A DNA stretch of 64,000 nucleotides from CAZAPG01 sp964486935 (GCA_964486935.1 CAZAPG010000007.1:124001-188000), one strand, 5' to 3'; positions 24,090 through 31,970 are shown, numbered from the stretch's first letter. Numbers and translations are program-made. The notes: a model not told the origin generated them from the sequence alone.

Positions 24090-24605
24090 ATGATAACAGA
24101 ACTGGAAAACTACCTTCACAGAATTGAAAACCTGCGCGGCCAGATTCGCAATCTGATTGACGGCCTGCCCGCCGAGGCGCTCAACTGGCGGCCCATCGAA
24201 AGCAGCGACGACCACGCCATGAACTCCCTGGCGGTGATGGCGGCGCACGTGGCCGGCGCCGAACATTTCTGGATTGGCGAGGTCACAGGCCGCCTGCCGG
24301 CCACCCGCAACCGCGACGCGGAATTTGTTACCCAGGTTGATAGCGCCGCGCCCCTGGTTGAGCGTCTGGAAGCCGTGGGCCGGCAAACCAGAGAAGTCTT
24401 CGCCACGTTGAGCGAGGCCGACCTGACCGGCACGCGCATCGCCTGGGACAAAGAAGTCACCGTTCGCTGGGCCATTCTGCACGTGGTTGACCACAGCGCC
24501 CTGCACCTGGGTCACATGCAAATCACCTACCAGTTGTGGCAAGGTGGACAGGGGGTAAAGTCGCCGCGATGGTTCCAGCGGTTGCCGAAGACAAAGGATG
24601 AATGA
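24090..24605 (+). CDS. DinB-superfamily metal-binding protein
   Basis: A 171-residue four-helix-bundle protein of the DinB/YfiT superfamily. The metal triad is visible: His53 in MAAHVAGAEHFW, and His135 with His139 in HVVDHSALHLGHMQ. The N-terminal helix LENYLHRIENLRGQIRNLID and GLPAEALNWRP are typical. Relatives include thiol transferases using mycothiol or bacillithiol and maleylpyruvate isomerase, but many are uncharacterised. Here it may handle a pathway intermediate (inference from position). Its last codons and stop (DE, TGA) lie inside the left arm of element D. Confidence 0.8.
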   Translation: MITELENYLHRIENLRGQIRNLIDGLPAEALNWRPIESSDDHAMNSLAVMAAHVAGAEHFWIGEVTGRLPATRNRDAEFVTQVDSAAPLVERLEAVGRQTREVFATLSEADLTGTRIAWDKEVTVRWAILHVVDHSALHLGHMQITYQLWQGGQGVKSPRWFQRLPKTKDE

Positions 24606-24664
24606 CTAATGATGAAGGACGAATCTCGGCAAGAATCTTCGTCCTTCGTCATCCGTCCTTCGTC
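24597..24664. repeat. Inverted word-repeat element D (empty hairpin)
   Basis: The left arm 24597-24624 (GATGAATGACTAATGATGAA and on) and right arm 24637-24664 (CTTCGTCCTTCGTCATCCGT and on) pair imperfectly around a 12-base loop. The DinB stop codon lies inside the left arm. Same word family as elements A and C. Confidence 0.7.
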
Positions 24665-24725
24665 TCACGATTGTTATTCAATTCTGACATCTTGCATTCA
24701 CCCCAAATAATAAGAGTAATCATTT

Positions 24726-25601
24726 ATGAAACCACCGCCATTTGAATATTTTGCGCCCGACACGCTTGACGAAGCCCTGGAGCTAATGGCCCAGCACGGC
24801 TACGAGGCCAAGGCACTGGCCGGCGGGCAAAGTTTGATTCCCACCATGAATTTTCGGCTGGCCCAGCCGGGCGTGCTGGTTGATTTAAACAACATCGCCG
24901 AACTGGCCTACATCCGGCCCACCAACGAGGGCGGGGTCTCGGTTGGGGCGATGACCCGCCAGCGGGCCGTTGAGCGCAGCCAGCTCATTGCCGAGCGCGC
25001 CCCGCTGGTGCATGAAACCATGCCCTTTATCGCCCATCCCCAAATTCGCAACCGGGGTACCTTTGGCGGCAGCATTGCCCACGCCGACCCCGCCGCCGAA
25101 CTGCCCGCGCTGGCCATGGCGCTCGACGCCCAACTGCGCCTGCGCAGCCATAGCGGCGAGCGTTGGGTTCCGGCCAGTGAATTTTTTGTTGACCTGTTCG
25201 CCACCGCCCTCGAGCCGGAAGAATTGCTCGTGGAAGTCACCCTGCCGGAAATGTCGCCCCGCACCGGCTACGCCTTTGAAGAAGTCTCCCGCCGCCACGG
25301 TGATTACGCCCTGGTTGGCGTCGCCGCCACCGTTACCCTGGACAACAACAACCGCTGCGAGCAGGCCAGGCTGGTTTACTTCAGCGTCGGCAACGGCCCC
25401 ACCGAAGCCCATCAGGCCGAGGCCGCGCTGCAAGGCCAGCCCCTCACCGCCGAAGCCATTGCGGCCGCCGCCGAAATCGCCGCCGGCGAAGACATCGACC
25501 CCCCCGGCGATATTCACGCCTCCGCCGCCTACCGCCGCCATCTGGCTAAAGTATTGGCCCGGCGGGTTTTAAGTAGGGCTGCGGAAAGAGTTCAGGGTTA
25601 A
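24726..25601 (+). CDS. FAD-binding medium subunit of molybdenum hydroxylase (CoxM/XdhB type)
   Basis: A 291-residue FAD subunit of the xanthine dehydrogenase/CO dehydrogenase family. The FAD signatures AGGQSLIPTMNFRLAQP (about 32-48) and RNRGTFGGSIAHADPAAELP (about 109-128) are intact, and the C-terminal CO_deh_flav_C domain follows. It passes electrons from the 2Fe-2S subunit through FAD. It forms a set with the small and large subunit genes downstream, interrupted only by element E. The last codons and stop (RVQG, TAA) are written in the GTTCAGGGTT words of element E, so its natural C-terminus may have been altered. Confidence 0.93.
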   Translation: MKPPPFEYFAPDTLDEALELMAQHGYEAKALAGGQSLIPTMNFRLAQPGVLVDLNNIAELAYIRPTNEGGVSVGAMTRQRAVERSQLIAERAPLVHETMPFIAHPQIRNRGTFGGSIAHADPAAELPALAMALDAQLRLRSHSGERWVPASEFFVDLFATALEPEELLVEVTLPEMSPRTGYAFEEVSRRHGDYALVGVAATVTLDNNNRCEQARLVYFSVGNGPTEAHQAEAALQGQPLTAEAIAAAAEIAAGEDIDPPGDIHASAAYRRHLAKVLARRVLSRAAERVQG

Positions 25602-25972
25602 ACAGTTCAGGGTTCAGAGTTGTGTGATGGCGACGATAAATCGTTATGAAGAGATTGCGGGATGGCAGAAAGCGCGTGAGTTAACAAATTTCATTTACAC
25701 TCTTACTCAACGAGATGCTTTTGCTCGCGATTATGACTTAAAAGAGCAAATCCGAAAGGCCGCTGTATCAGTTATGTCAAACATTGCTGAGGGTTTCGGG
25801 CGAGAAAGCAACCAGGATTTTATGAGGTTTCTTTCAATTTCAAAAGCTTCCGCAAATGAAGTTCAATCCCAATTGTATGTGGCATTTGACCAGAAATATA
25901 TCACAGCCGACCAATTTCAGCAGGGTTATCAACTCTGAACTAAACAACTCTGAACTGAAGAACTCTGAACTC
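25588..25972. repeat. Inverted word-repeat element E enclosing a four-helix-bundle gene
   Basis: The left flank (25588-25624) GAGTTCAGGGTTAAACAGTT continues with more GTTCAGGGTT words. The right flank (25930-25972) carries three copies of AACTCTGAACT. The two flanks are reverse complements of one word family. The coxM-like stop codon lies within the left flank, and the right flank supplies the stop of the enclosed gene. Confidence 0.7.
25627..25938 (+). CDS. Four-helix-bundle protein (23S rRNA intervening-sequence protein family), C-terminally clipped
   Basis: A 103-residue member of the small four-helix-bundle family best known from ORFs in 23S rRNA intervening sequences; the Avd protein of diversity-generating retroelements shares the fold. 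Hallmarks are YEEIAGWQKARELTNFIY, LKEQIRKAAVSVMSNIAEG (the NIAEG block) and FMRFLSISKASANEVQSQL. The family usually continues with a last helix, but here the frame runs into the right inverted flank and ends QQGYQL. ATG 25627 is used rather than GTG 25624. The gene is AT-rich beside GC-rich neighbours and splits the three hydroxylase subunit genes. No function is known for such intergenic copies. Confidence 0.82.
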   Translation: MATINRYEEIAGWQKARELTNFIYTLTQRDAFARDYDLKEQIRKAAVSVMSNIAEGFGRESNQDFMRFLSISKASANEVQSQLYVAFDQKYITADQFQQGYQL

Positions 25973-25983
25973 CCGGAGGGAAT

Positions 25984-26472
25984 ATGACCAACCTTTTCAA
26001 CATAACCGTCACTATCAACGGAACTGAATATCAACGTGAAATCGAACCCCGGCTGCTGCTATCTGACTTTATCCGGCACGAAATTGGGCTGACCGGCACT
26101 CACGTGGGCTGCGAGCACGGCGTCTGCGGCGCCTGCACCATTCTGTTTGATGGGGAACCGGTGCGCTCCTGCATTATGTTCGCCGTGCAGGCCCACGGCC
26201 ACGAAATCTTGACGGTGGAGGGGCTGTCTCCCAACGCCGCCGATGTGGCCGACCTGCACCCGCTGCAAGCCAGCTTCCGCGACGCCCACGGCTTGCAATG
26301 CGGCTTTTGCACCTCTGGTTTTTTGATGACCCTGCTGCCCTTCCTGCAAGAAAATCCCACCCCCACCGAGCAGGAAATCCGCGAAGCCATCTCCGGCAAC
26401 ATCTGCCGCTGCACGGGCTACCAGCATATTGTGGAAGCGGTCAAACTGGCGGCTGAGAAGATGAAGGAGTAA
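25984..26472 (+). CDS. 2Fe-2S small subunit of molybdenum hydroxylase (CoxS type)
   Basis: A 162-residue two-cluster iron-sulfur subunit. The plant-ferredoxin-like N-terminal cluster uses Cys43, Cys48, Cys51 (GCEHGVCGAC) and Cys63. The C-terminal helical domain has Cys106 and Cys109 (LQCGFCTSG) with Cys141 and Cys143 (NICRCTG). All eight ligands are present and the length is normal. It relays electrons from the Mo centre to FAD. CGGAGGGAAT before the ATG is a strong ribosome site, perhaps needed because element E separates it from the FAD subunit gene. Its stop lies 3 bases before the large subunit's GTG start. Confidence 0.95.
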   Translation: MTNLFNITVTINGTEYQREIEPRLLLSDFIRHEIGLTGTHVGCEHGVCGACTILFDGEPVRSCIMFAVQAHGHEILTVEGLSPNAADVADLHPLQASFRDAHGLQCGFCTSGFLMTLLPFLQENPTPTEQEIREAISGNICRCTGYQHIVEAVKLAAEKMKE

Positions 26473-26475
26473 CCT

Positions 26476-28818
26476 GTGGCAACCCGATACTTTGGACAAC
26501 GCATCAAACGCAACGAAGATTTCCGCATGCTTACCGGCCAGGCCCTGCACGTGGATGATGTTGACCTGCCGGACATGCTGCACGTGGCCTTTTACCGCAG
26601 CGGCTACGCCCACGGCCGCATCAATTCCATTGACGTATCCGCCGCCAAAGAGCGGCCCGGCGTGGTGGCCGTTTACACCGCCGAGGATTTGGGCGACTAT
26701 TGGCAGCCGGGGCCGCTGCTGGTGCCGCCGCCGCCCACCATCGAGCGCGTCACCTTCCACCAGCGCACTCAGGTGCCGCTGGCCAAAGACAAGGTTCGCT
26801 TTGTGGGCGAGCCGATTGTGATGGTTGTCGCCGCCAGCCGCTACATTGCCGAAGACGCCGTGGCTGAAATATGGGTCGATATTGAACCGCTGGACGCGGT
26901 AGTGGATTTGGAACAGGCTCTCGCCGATGACGCCCCCCTGATTCACGAGGATTTGCCCTCCAATATGGCCGCGCACGTCATCCAGGAAAAGGGTAATTAT
27001 GACGAAGCCGCCAAACAAGCCGATTTGGTGATTAAACGGCGGTTGCTGTACGACCGGGGCACGGCGGCAGCGATGGAAAATCGGGGCATTGTGGCCCATT
27101 GGGAGGCCAAAAGCGCCCAGCTAACCATGTGGGACACGACCCAGGCCCCTATTTTTATCCGCAACATCGTCGCCGGGTCGCTGGGTCTGGCCGAGCATCA
27201 GGTGCGGGTGATTGCGCCTTTCATCGGCGGCGGCTTTGGCCCTAAAATTATGATGGGCTATCAGGAAGAGATGCTGCTGCCGTGGGCCTCAATGCGATTA
27301 CAGCGCCCCCTCAAATGGATTGAAGATCGCCAGGAAAACTTTTTTGCCACCACTCAGGAGCGCGGCCAGATTCACCAGGCCGAACTGGCCCTGACCAAAG
27401 CGGGCCGAATTGTAGGTCTCAAACACATTTTCCTGCACGATAACGGCGCGTACGACCCCTACGGCCTGACCATCCCCATCAACAGCCAGGCCAACGCGCT
27501 GGGGCCATACGACACGCCCAACTACTACGGCGAGTTCAAATCGGTCTTTACCAATAAACCCATTGTGACCCCCTATCGCGGCGCGGGCCGGCAGCACGGC
27601 GTCTTTGTCATCGAGCGGCTGCTGGATATCGCCGCCAGAGAGCTGGGCCTTAGCCCGGTGGAAATCCGCCAACGCAACTTCATTCAGCCGGAGCAGTTCC
27701 CCTACAATCACCAGATTATCTTTCAGGATTTCGCGCCGCTCACCTTTGACAGCGGCAACTACCTGCCCGCCCTGGAAACCGCCGCCGAGATGATAGGCTA
27801 TGAGCAATTTGTTAAAGTAGAGCAACCCAGGCTCCGGGCCGAAGGCAAACACGTCGGCATTGGAATTGTGGCCTATGTGGAAGGCACCGGCATTGGCCCT
27901 TACGAGGGCGCGCGCGTTACCGTGGGCACCGGCGGCAAAGTGAGCGTGTCTACCGGCATTGGCACCCAGGGGCAGGGCCATTTCACCTCGTTTGCCCAGA
28001 TTGTGGCCGATGAAGTGGGCGTGGACGTGCGCGACGTGCACATGATTACCGGCGATACCGCCGCCTTTCACTGGGGCGCGGGTACGTTTGCCAGCCGGGG
28101 CGCGGTGGTGGCCGGCAACGCCATCTACAATGCCGCCCACGAGGTGCGCAGGAAAATTCTGAAGCTGGCCGGCGAAAAGCTGGAAGCCGCCGAAGAGGAC
28201 CTGGAACTCGGCGAAGGCGAGGTGCGGGTGAAGGGCGTGCCGGAAACGGCCATCAAGCTGGGGCAACTGGCGGCGGAGGCCAATCCGCTGCGCGGCGCAG
28301 TCAAACCCGGCGCCGAACCGGGCCTGGAAGCCACCAACTATTTTGGCCCGGAAAGCGGCACCACCGCCAGCGGCGTCCACGCTATGATTGTGGAAGTTGA
28401 CCCGGAAACGATGCTGGTGAAAATCAACAAATACGTGGTGGTGCACGATTGCGGCAAGGTGATTAACCCCCTGATTCTGGACGGCCAGATTCACGGCGGC
28501 GTGGCCCAGGGCATCGGCAACGCCTTTTACGAGCAGTTGCATTTTGATGAGAACGGGCAGTTGCTTAACGCCTCGTTTATGGACTTTTTGCTGCCAACCT
28601 CACTGGACGTGCCGCGCATCGAGATTGGCCACCATGAAACGCCCTCGCCGCTGAACCCGCTGGGCATCAAGGGCGCGGGCGAGGCCGGGGCCATCCCCGC
28701 CGCACCGCTCTTTGTCCAGGCCGTGGAAAACGCCCTGGCCGACTACGACCTGGAGATTCTGGAAATCCCGCTCAGCCCCAACCGGCTGTTTGAACTGGTT
28801 CACGGGGACAAGCCGTGA
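26476..28818 (+). CDS. Molybdopterin large subunit of molybdenum hydroxylase (xanthine dehydrogenase/CoxL family)
   Basis: A 780-residue Mo-cofactor subunit. Expected motifs are present: FIGGGFGPKI for cofactor binding, PYRGAGR (366-372), GTQGQGHFTSFAQI and the conserved catalytic Glu736 in KGAGEAG. The active-site loop reads PYRGAGR, not the AYxCSFR of true aerobic CO dehydrogenase. It is thus a form II-like enzyme that more probably hydroxylates an aromatic N-heterocycle or aldehyde. The start is GTG 26476, with AAGGAG inside the end of the preceding gene. The last codons overlap the next gene by 4 bases. Substrate is unknown. Confidence 0.92.
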   Translation: MATRYFGQRIKRNEDFRMLTGQALHVDDVDLPDMLHVAFYRSGYAHGRINSIDVSAAKERPGVVAVYTAEDLGDYWQPGPLLVPPPPTIERVTFHQRTQVPLAKDKVRFVGEPIVMVVAASRYIAEDAVAEIWVDIEPLDAVVDLEQALADDAPLIHEDLPSNMAAHVIQEKGNYDEAAKQADLVIKRRLLYDRGTAAAMENRGIVAHWEAKSAQLTMWDTTQAPIFIRNIVAGSLGLAEHQVRVIAPFIGGGFGPKIMMGYQEEMLLPWASMRLQRPLKWIEDRQENFFATTQERGQIHQAELALTKAGRIVGLKHIFLHDNGAYDPYGLTIPINSQANALGPYDTPNYYGEFKSVFTNKPIVTPYRGAGRQHGVFVIERLLDIAARELGLSPVEIRQRNFIQPEQFPYNHQIIFQDFAPLTFDSGNYLPALETAAEMIGYEQFVKVEQPRLRAEGKHVGIGIVAYVEGTGIGPYEGARVTVGTGGKVSVSTGIGTQGQGHFTSFAQIVADEVGVDVRDVHMITGDTAAFHWGAGTFASRGAVVAGNAIYNAAHEVRRKILKLAGEKLEAAEEDLELGEGEVRVKGVPETAIKLGQLAAEANPLRGAVKPGAEPGLEATNYFGPESGTTASGVHAMIVEVDPETMLVKINKYVVVHDCGKVINPLILDGQIHGGVAQGIGNAFYEQLHFDENGQLLNASFMDFLLPTSLDVPRIEIGHHETPSPLNPLGIKGAGEAGAIPAAPLFVQAVENALADYDLEILEIPLSPNRLFELVHGDKP

Positions 28819-29519
28819 TAGACATCTGGCCGGACGCAAATGGCCCCATCATTCAGGTGGCGATCGACACGCTGACCATCCAAGAGGCGCTGGACGTGGG
28901 CGAACGCGCCCTCAAGGCCGGCGTGGATTGGCTGGAAGCCGGCACGCCGTTGATCACCTTTGAAGGCGTTAAAGCCATCGGCGCATTAAGCCAGGCCTTC
29001 CCCGGCGTGCCGCTGCTGGCCGATTTCAAAATGATGGATGGCGTGCGCAAGTACGTGCTGGCCGCCGCCGGGCAGGGGGCGCACCTCAGCACCATTTGCG
29101 GGGTGGCCGCCGACGCCAGTATTCGGGCGGCGGTGAAGGCCGGGCAGGACTCGGGGACGCGGGTGGTGGTTGACTTGTATGCCGCGCCGGATAAAGTCAA
29201 ACGGGCGCGGGAAGTCGTCGCTATGGGCGCGGATGTGGTTTACGTTCACTTTGGCGCGGACGAGCGCAACGAAGACCCCAGCCGGGATACCATAGATTTG
29301 CTGCCGGCAGTGCGGGCGGCGGTTAATGTGCCGGTGGGTGCCAGCAGTTTTGATGTGGGCGGCGGCGCAGCGGCGGTTCGGGCCGGGGCCGATATTGTGG
29401 TCATCGGCCATCCGCTCATTACCGGGCCGGACAGCCTGTCGCTGCTGACCGAGTACGTGCAGCGGGCCAGAGCCGCTTACACCGAACGGCAAGCAACAAA
29501 AACAACCCACAAAATATAG
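28815..29519 (+). CDS. OMP decarboxylase/HUMPS-family enzyme (hexulose-6-phosphate synthase-like)
   Basis: A 234-residue (beta/alpha)8 enzyme of the orotidine-5'-phosphate decarboxylase suprafamily. The DxKxxD signature is intact as LADFKMMDG (Asp70, Lys72, Asp75), and a phosphate-binding GADIVVIGHPLITG block ends the barrel. Relatives include 3-hexulose-6-phosphate synthase and 3-keto-L-gulonate-6-phosphate decarboxylase. No phosphohexuloisomerase is next to it, so assignment to formaldehyde fixation is not supported. The GTG start at 28815 overlaps the stop of the large subunit gene (GTGA), so it belongs to the hydroxylase operon and may be repurposed. Confidence 0.8.
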   Translation: MIDIWPDANGPIIQVAIDTLTIQEALDVGERALKAGVDWLEAGTPLITFEGVKAIGALSQAFPGVPLLADFKMMDGVRKYVLAAAGQGAHLSTICGVAADASIRAAVKAGQDSGTRVVVDLYAAPDKVKRAREVVAMGADVVYVHFGADERNEDPSRDTIDLLPAVRAAVNVPVGASSFDVGGGAAAVRAGADIVVIGHPLITGPDSLSLLTEYVQRARAAYTERQATKTTHKI

Positions 29520-29534
29520 TATCATTATTTACCC

Positions 29535-29556
29535 TACCTACTAAATGTAGTAGGTA
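29535..29556 (+). terminator. Hairpin at end of accessory operon
   Basis: An 8-bp perfect stem, TACCTACT (29535-29542) with AGTAGGTA (29549-29556), 16 bases after the last operon gene. The T-tract is poor, so it is a weak terminator or a 3'-end hairpin. Confidence 0.45.
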
Positions 29557-29579
29557 AATCCCAAATCATCAGCAGTGAG

Positions 29580-29607
29580 TTGACATAAATATTTAAACCC
29601 GTATAAT
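29580..29607 (+). promoter_or_regulatory. Consensus sigma-70 promoter for zinc-ribbon gene
   Basis: Perfect TTGACA (29580-29585), 16-base spacer, perfect TATAAT (29602-29607), 43 bases before ATG 29651. It is the best promoter match in the window, implying strong housekeeping transcription. Confidence 0.8.
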
Positions 29608-29650
29608 TGAGCCAATCAACCCCACTCCACTCCGCGAGGTGCAACGGATT

Positions 29651-29932
29651 ATGGCGATTGGCTTTGATGGCTCGGCTCCCCGAAAAGCCACCAAAAAGAG
29701 CGGCAAGCGCACTGAAGAACCAGGCAACGGGCTAACGTACCTGACTCCCACCGACCAACTGGGCCAGTATGTCTACACCCAAAACAAGAAGCGTGTCATG
29801 GTCGTCCCCCTTTTTTGCGATTGCGGCCGCTCCATCCTGGTCAGCCCCAAAGAAATTCGCGATGCGCCCATTATTTGCAGTTTGTGCAACAGCTCCTTTA
29901 GCTGGCAGCAGCTCACCCTGGCTCTCGATTAG
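29651..29932 (+). CDS. Small zinc-ribbon protein of unknown function
   Basis: A 93-residue protein starting at ATG 29651; an in-frame GTG at 29639 would add four residues. The basic N-terminus (PRKATKKSGKR) is followed by a C-terminal two-knuckle motif, FCDCGRSI then IICSLCNSSF, which should bind one zinc ion. No family name is recognised. The consensus promoter directly upstream suggests high expression, and the basic tail plus zinc ribbon would fit a nucleic-acid or ribosome-associated protein (inference). It is separated from the preceding operon by a hairpin. Confidence 0.7.
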   Translation: MAIGFDGSAPRKATKKSGKRTEEPGNGLTYLTPTDQLGQYVYTQNKKRVMVVPLFCDCGRSILVSPKEIRDAPIICSLCNSSFSWQQLTLALD

Positions 29933-29972
29933 TTTATAGAGTTTGATAATTCACCCAACGCCACAAATCTTA

Positions 29973-30458
29973 TTAAAGGCGATGCCGCCGCGAGGTAATT
30001 ACCCCCGTATTCAATCCGATGGTATTGAGACCGCCATAAAAGCGGGCGTGCTCAATTTTCATGCAGCGGTCCATCACCACATCCAGCCCGGCCTTGACCG
30101 CCATTTGGGCCGCCGCCTCATGGATAACCCCCAACTGCATCCAGATGATTTTGGCCCCTACCCGGATGGCTTCTTCCACAATGGGCGGCACATCATCCGG
30201 CTTGCGAAAAATGTCAACCACTTCAATCCAGCCGGGTTTCGCTTCCGCCAGCGCCGTCACCGAGGGGTAGCTTTGGCGCCCCAAAATTTCAGGTTCGCCG
30301 GGGTTGATGGGGATGACATCATACCCTTCCGCCAGCAGATAGATAGCGGCAAAGTGGCTGGGGCGGTATTGGTTGCCACTGAGTCCAACCATAGCAATAT
30401 GCCGGTATTTGTTTAAAATCTCCAGCCGTCCGGCTGCGGTATCAATGATTTTAGCCAT
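29973..30458 (-). CDS. CoA-binding domain protein (YccU-like)
   Basis: A 161-residue Rossmann-type CoA-binding protein. HIAMVGLSGNQYRPSHFAAIY starts the first beta-alpha unit, cut here to its core, followed by YDVIPINPG and a DIFRKPDDVPPIVEEAI helix. VVMDRCMKIEH near the end matches the family's conserved tail. Relatives such as YccU have the fold of the succinyl-CoA synthetase alpha-subunit CoA site but no assigned reaction. ATG 30458 with upstream AAGG is preferred to GTG 30464. It follows metY on the same strand and may be cotranscribed. Confidence 0.8.
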   Translation of the reverse strand: MAKIIDTAAGRLEILNKYRHIAMVGLSGNQYRPSHFAAIYLLAEGYDVIPINPGEPEILGRQSYPSVTALAEAKPGWIEVVDIFRKPDDVPPIVEEAIRVGAKIIWMQLGVIHEAAAQMAVKAGLDVVMDRCMKIEHARFYGGLNTIGLNTGVITSRRHRL

Positions 30459-30473
30459 TCTCACTTACCTTTT

Positions 30474-30563
30474 TCAGTCGTCATTTGTCATTTGTCACTT
30501 GTGACAAGCTTCAACCTGATTTGAAGTTTGCCCACTTACCAATTGCTATTTACTAATTACCGC
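30474..30563. repeat. Word repeats at the metY 3' end and following gap
   Basis: GTCATTT tandem words (30478-30500) with the palindrome TTGTCACTTGTGACAA, then GGTAAATAG/GGTAATTAG-type words that encode the last residues and stop of metY. The latter are the same family as the hairpin at 41228-41300. Confidence 0.45.
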
Positions 30564-31847
30564 CCCCCGCTCCAGCGCCTGCTCCAAATCCCAGATTAAA
30601 TCTTCCACATCCTCCAGCCCAATCGAGAGACGAATCATATCGGGCGACACGCCGCCGCCGGCCTGTTCTTCCGGGGTCATTTGAGCGTGGGTGGTGCTGG
30701 CCGGGTGAATCACCAGCGATTTGGCATCACCCACATTTGCCAGATGGCTGAAGATTTGCACGCTTTCGATAAACTTTTTACCGGCCTCAAGGCCGCCCTT
30801 GATGCCAAAGGTAAAGATGGCCCCGGCCCCATTGGGCAAATATTTTTGAGCCAGGTCGTAGTAGGGGCTATCCGGCAGCGAGGGGTAATTGACCCAGCCC
30901 ACGTTAGGGTGGCTGTGCAGAAATTCGGCCACGGCGCGGGCATTGCTGACGTGCCGTTCCATGCGCACGCCCAGGGTTTCCAGTCCTTGCAAAAACAAAA
31001 AGGCGTTAAAGGGGCTGAGCGCCGGCCCCATATCGCGCAAGGCTTCAACCCGCACTTTCATAATCCAGGCAAAATCGCCAAAGGTTTCATAAAAGCGGAT
31101 ATCATGATAGCCCTTGCTGGGGCCGGTCATATCGGGGAAGTTGCCGTTGTCCCACGGAAATTTGCCGCCATCCACTATCACCCCCCCGATGCTGGTGCCG
31201 TGGCCGCCAATAAATTTGGTGGCGCTGTGAACCACAATATCTGCGCCCCACTCGATGGGGCGGCACAGATAGGGGGTGGCAAAGGTGTTATCGACAATCA
31301 GCGGGATACCGCGCTCGTGAGCAATGGCGGCCACGGCCTCGATATTCAGCACGTCAATTTTGGGGTTGCCCAGCGTTTCGGCGTAGAGCGCTTTGGTTTG
31401 CGGGGTAATCGCCCGGCGATAATTTTCCGGGTCGCGGTTATCGACAAAAATTGTGTTGATCCCCATTTTCCGGCGCATGCTGATATCAAACTGGGTGTAG
31501 GTGCCGCCGTACAGGGTGCTGCTGGCCACCAGATCATCGCCGGGGTTGAGCAGGGTAAAAATGGTTAAAAATTGGGCGGCCTGCCCGCTGCCGGTAGCCA
31601 GCGCCCCGACCCCGCCTTCCAGGGCAGCCACGCGCTCCTCAAAAGCGGCGGTGGTGGGGTTCATGATGCGAGTGTAAATATTGCCAAAGCGCTGCAAGGC
31701 AAACAGGTTGGCCGCATGCTCGGTATCTTCAAAAACGTAACTGGTGGTCTGATAAATGGGCACGGCCCGCGAGCCGGTAGCCGGGTCGGGCCGCTGCCCG
31801 GCATGAAGCGAGCGCGTATTAAAGCCATATTGCCTGTCTTTGGACAT
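30546..31847 (-). CDS. metY: O-acetylhomoserine sulfhydrylase / aminocarboxypropyltransferase
   Basis: A 433-residue PLP enzyme of the Cys/Met metabolism family, matching MetY in length and sequence. It makes homocysteine from O-acetylhomoserine and sulfide. FNTRSLHAGQRPDPATGSRA opens the protein, GSGQAAQFLTIFTL carries the cofactor-phosphate helix, and Lys211 in HSATKFIGGHGTS forms the Schiff base. The ATG at 31847 is chosen over an upstream frame start because MSKDRQYGFNTRSLHAG is the usual N-terminus. A promoter (31897-31925) precedes it. The last four residues (VISK) are encoded by intergenic repeat words, so the C-terminus may be recent. Confidence 0.93.
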   Translation of the reverse strand: MSKDRQYGFNTRSLHAGQRPDPATGSRAVPIYQTTSYVFEDTEHAANLFALQRFGNIYTRIMNPTTAAFEERVAALEGGVGALATGSGQAAQFLTIFTLLNPGDDLVASSTLYGGTYTQFDISMRRKMGINTIFVDNRDPENYRRAITPQTKALYAETLGNPKIDVLNIEAVAAIAHERGIPLIVDNTFATPYLCRPIEWGADIVVHSATKFIGGHGTSIGGVIVDGGKFPWDNGNFPDMTGPSKGYHDIRFYETFGDFAWIMKVRVEALRDMGPALSPFNAFLFLQGLETLGVRMERHVSNARAVAEFLHSHPNVGWVNYPSLPDSPYYDLAQKYLPNGAGAIFTFGIKGGLEAGKKFIESVQIFSHLANVGDAKSLVIHPASTTHAQMTPEEQAGGGVSPDMIRLSIGLEDVEDLIWDLEQALERGAVISK

Positions 31848-31896
31848 GGTTTGCCGCGTCCTTTCCAATTTTTGGGTGAATTTACATTAAAAAATC

Positions 31897-31925
31897 ACTG
31901 TAACATCAATTTTGGCTAAAGTCAA
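31897..31925 (-). promoter_or_regulatory. metY promoter
   Basis: On the minus strand: TTGACT (31925-31920), 17-base spacer, TACAGT (31902-31897). It lies 49 bases upstream of the metY ATG and back to back with the histidine kinase promoter. Confidence 0.6.
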
Positions 31926-31942
31926 AGCAGGTTAAGACCGAC

Positions 31943-31970
31943 TTGTAATATACAAAACTCTCCATATAAT
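31943..31970 (+). promoter_or_regulatory. Histidine kinase promoter
   Basis: TTGTAA (31943-31948), 16-base spacer, perfect TATAAT (31965-31970), 50 bases upstream of ATG 32021. Confidence 0.55.

Noticed and set aside
27298..28542. 414-codon open frame antisense to the molybdenum large subunit
   Set aside because: Shadow of codon bias; no family features, and the sense gene is intact.
24726..28818. True aerobic CO dehydrogenase (coxMSL)
   Set aside because: Subunit order matches, but the large subunit has PYRGAGR rather than the Cys-bearing AYxCSFR active-site loop.
28815..29519. Ribulose-monophosphate formaldehyde fixation
   Set aside because: Only an HPS-like fold is present; no phosphohexuloisomerase or formaldehyde-generating enzyme is adjacent, so the pathway name is not supported.
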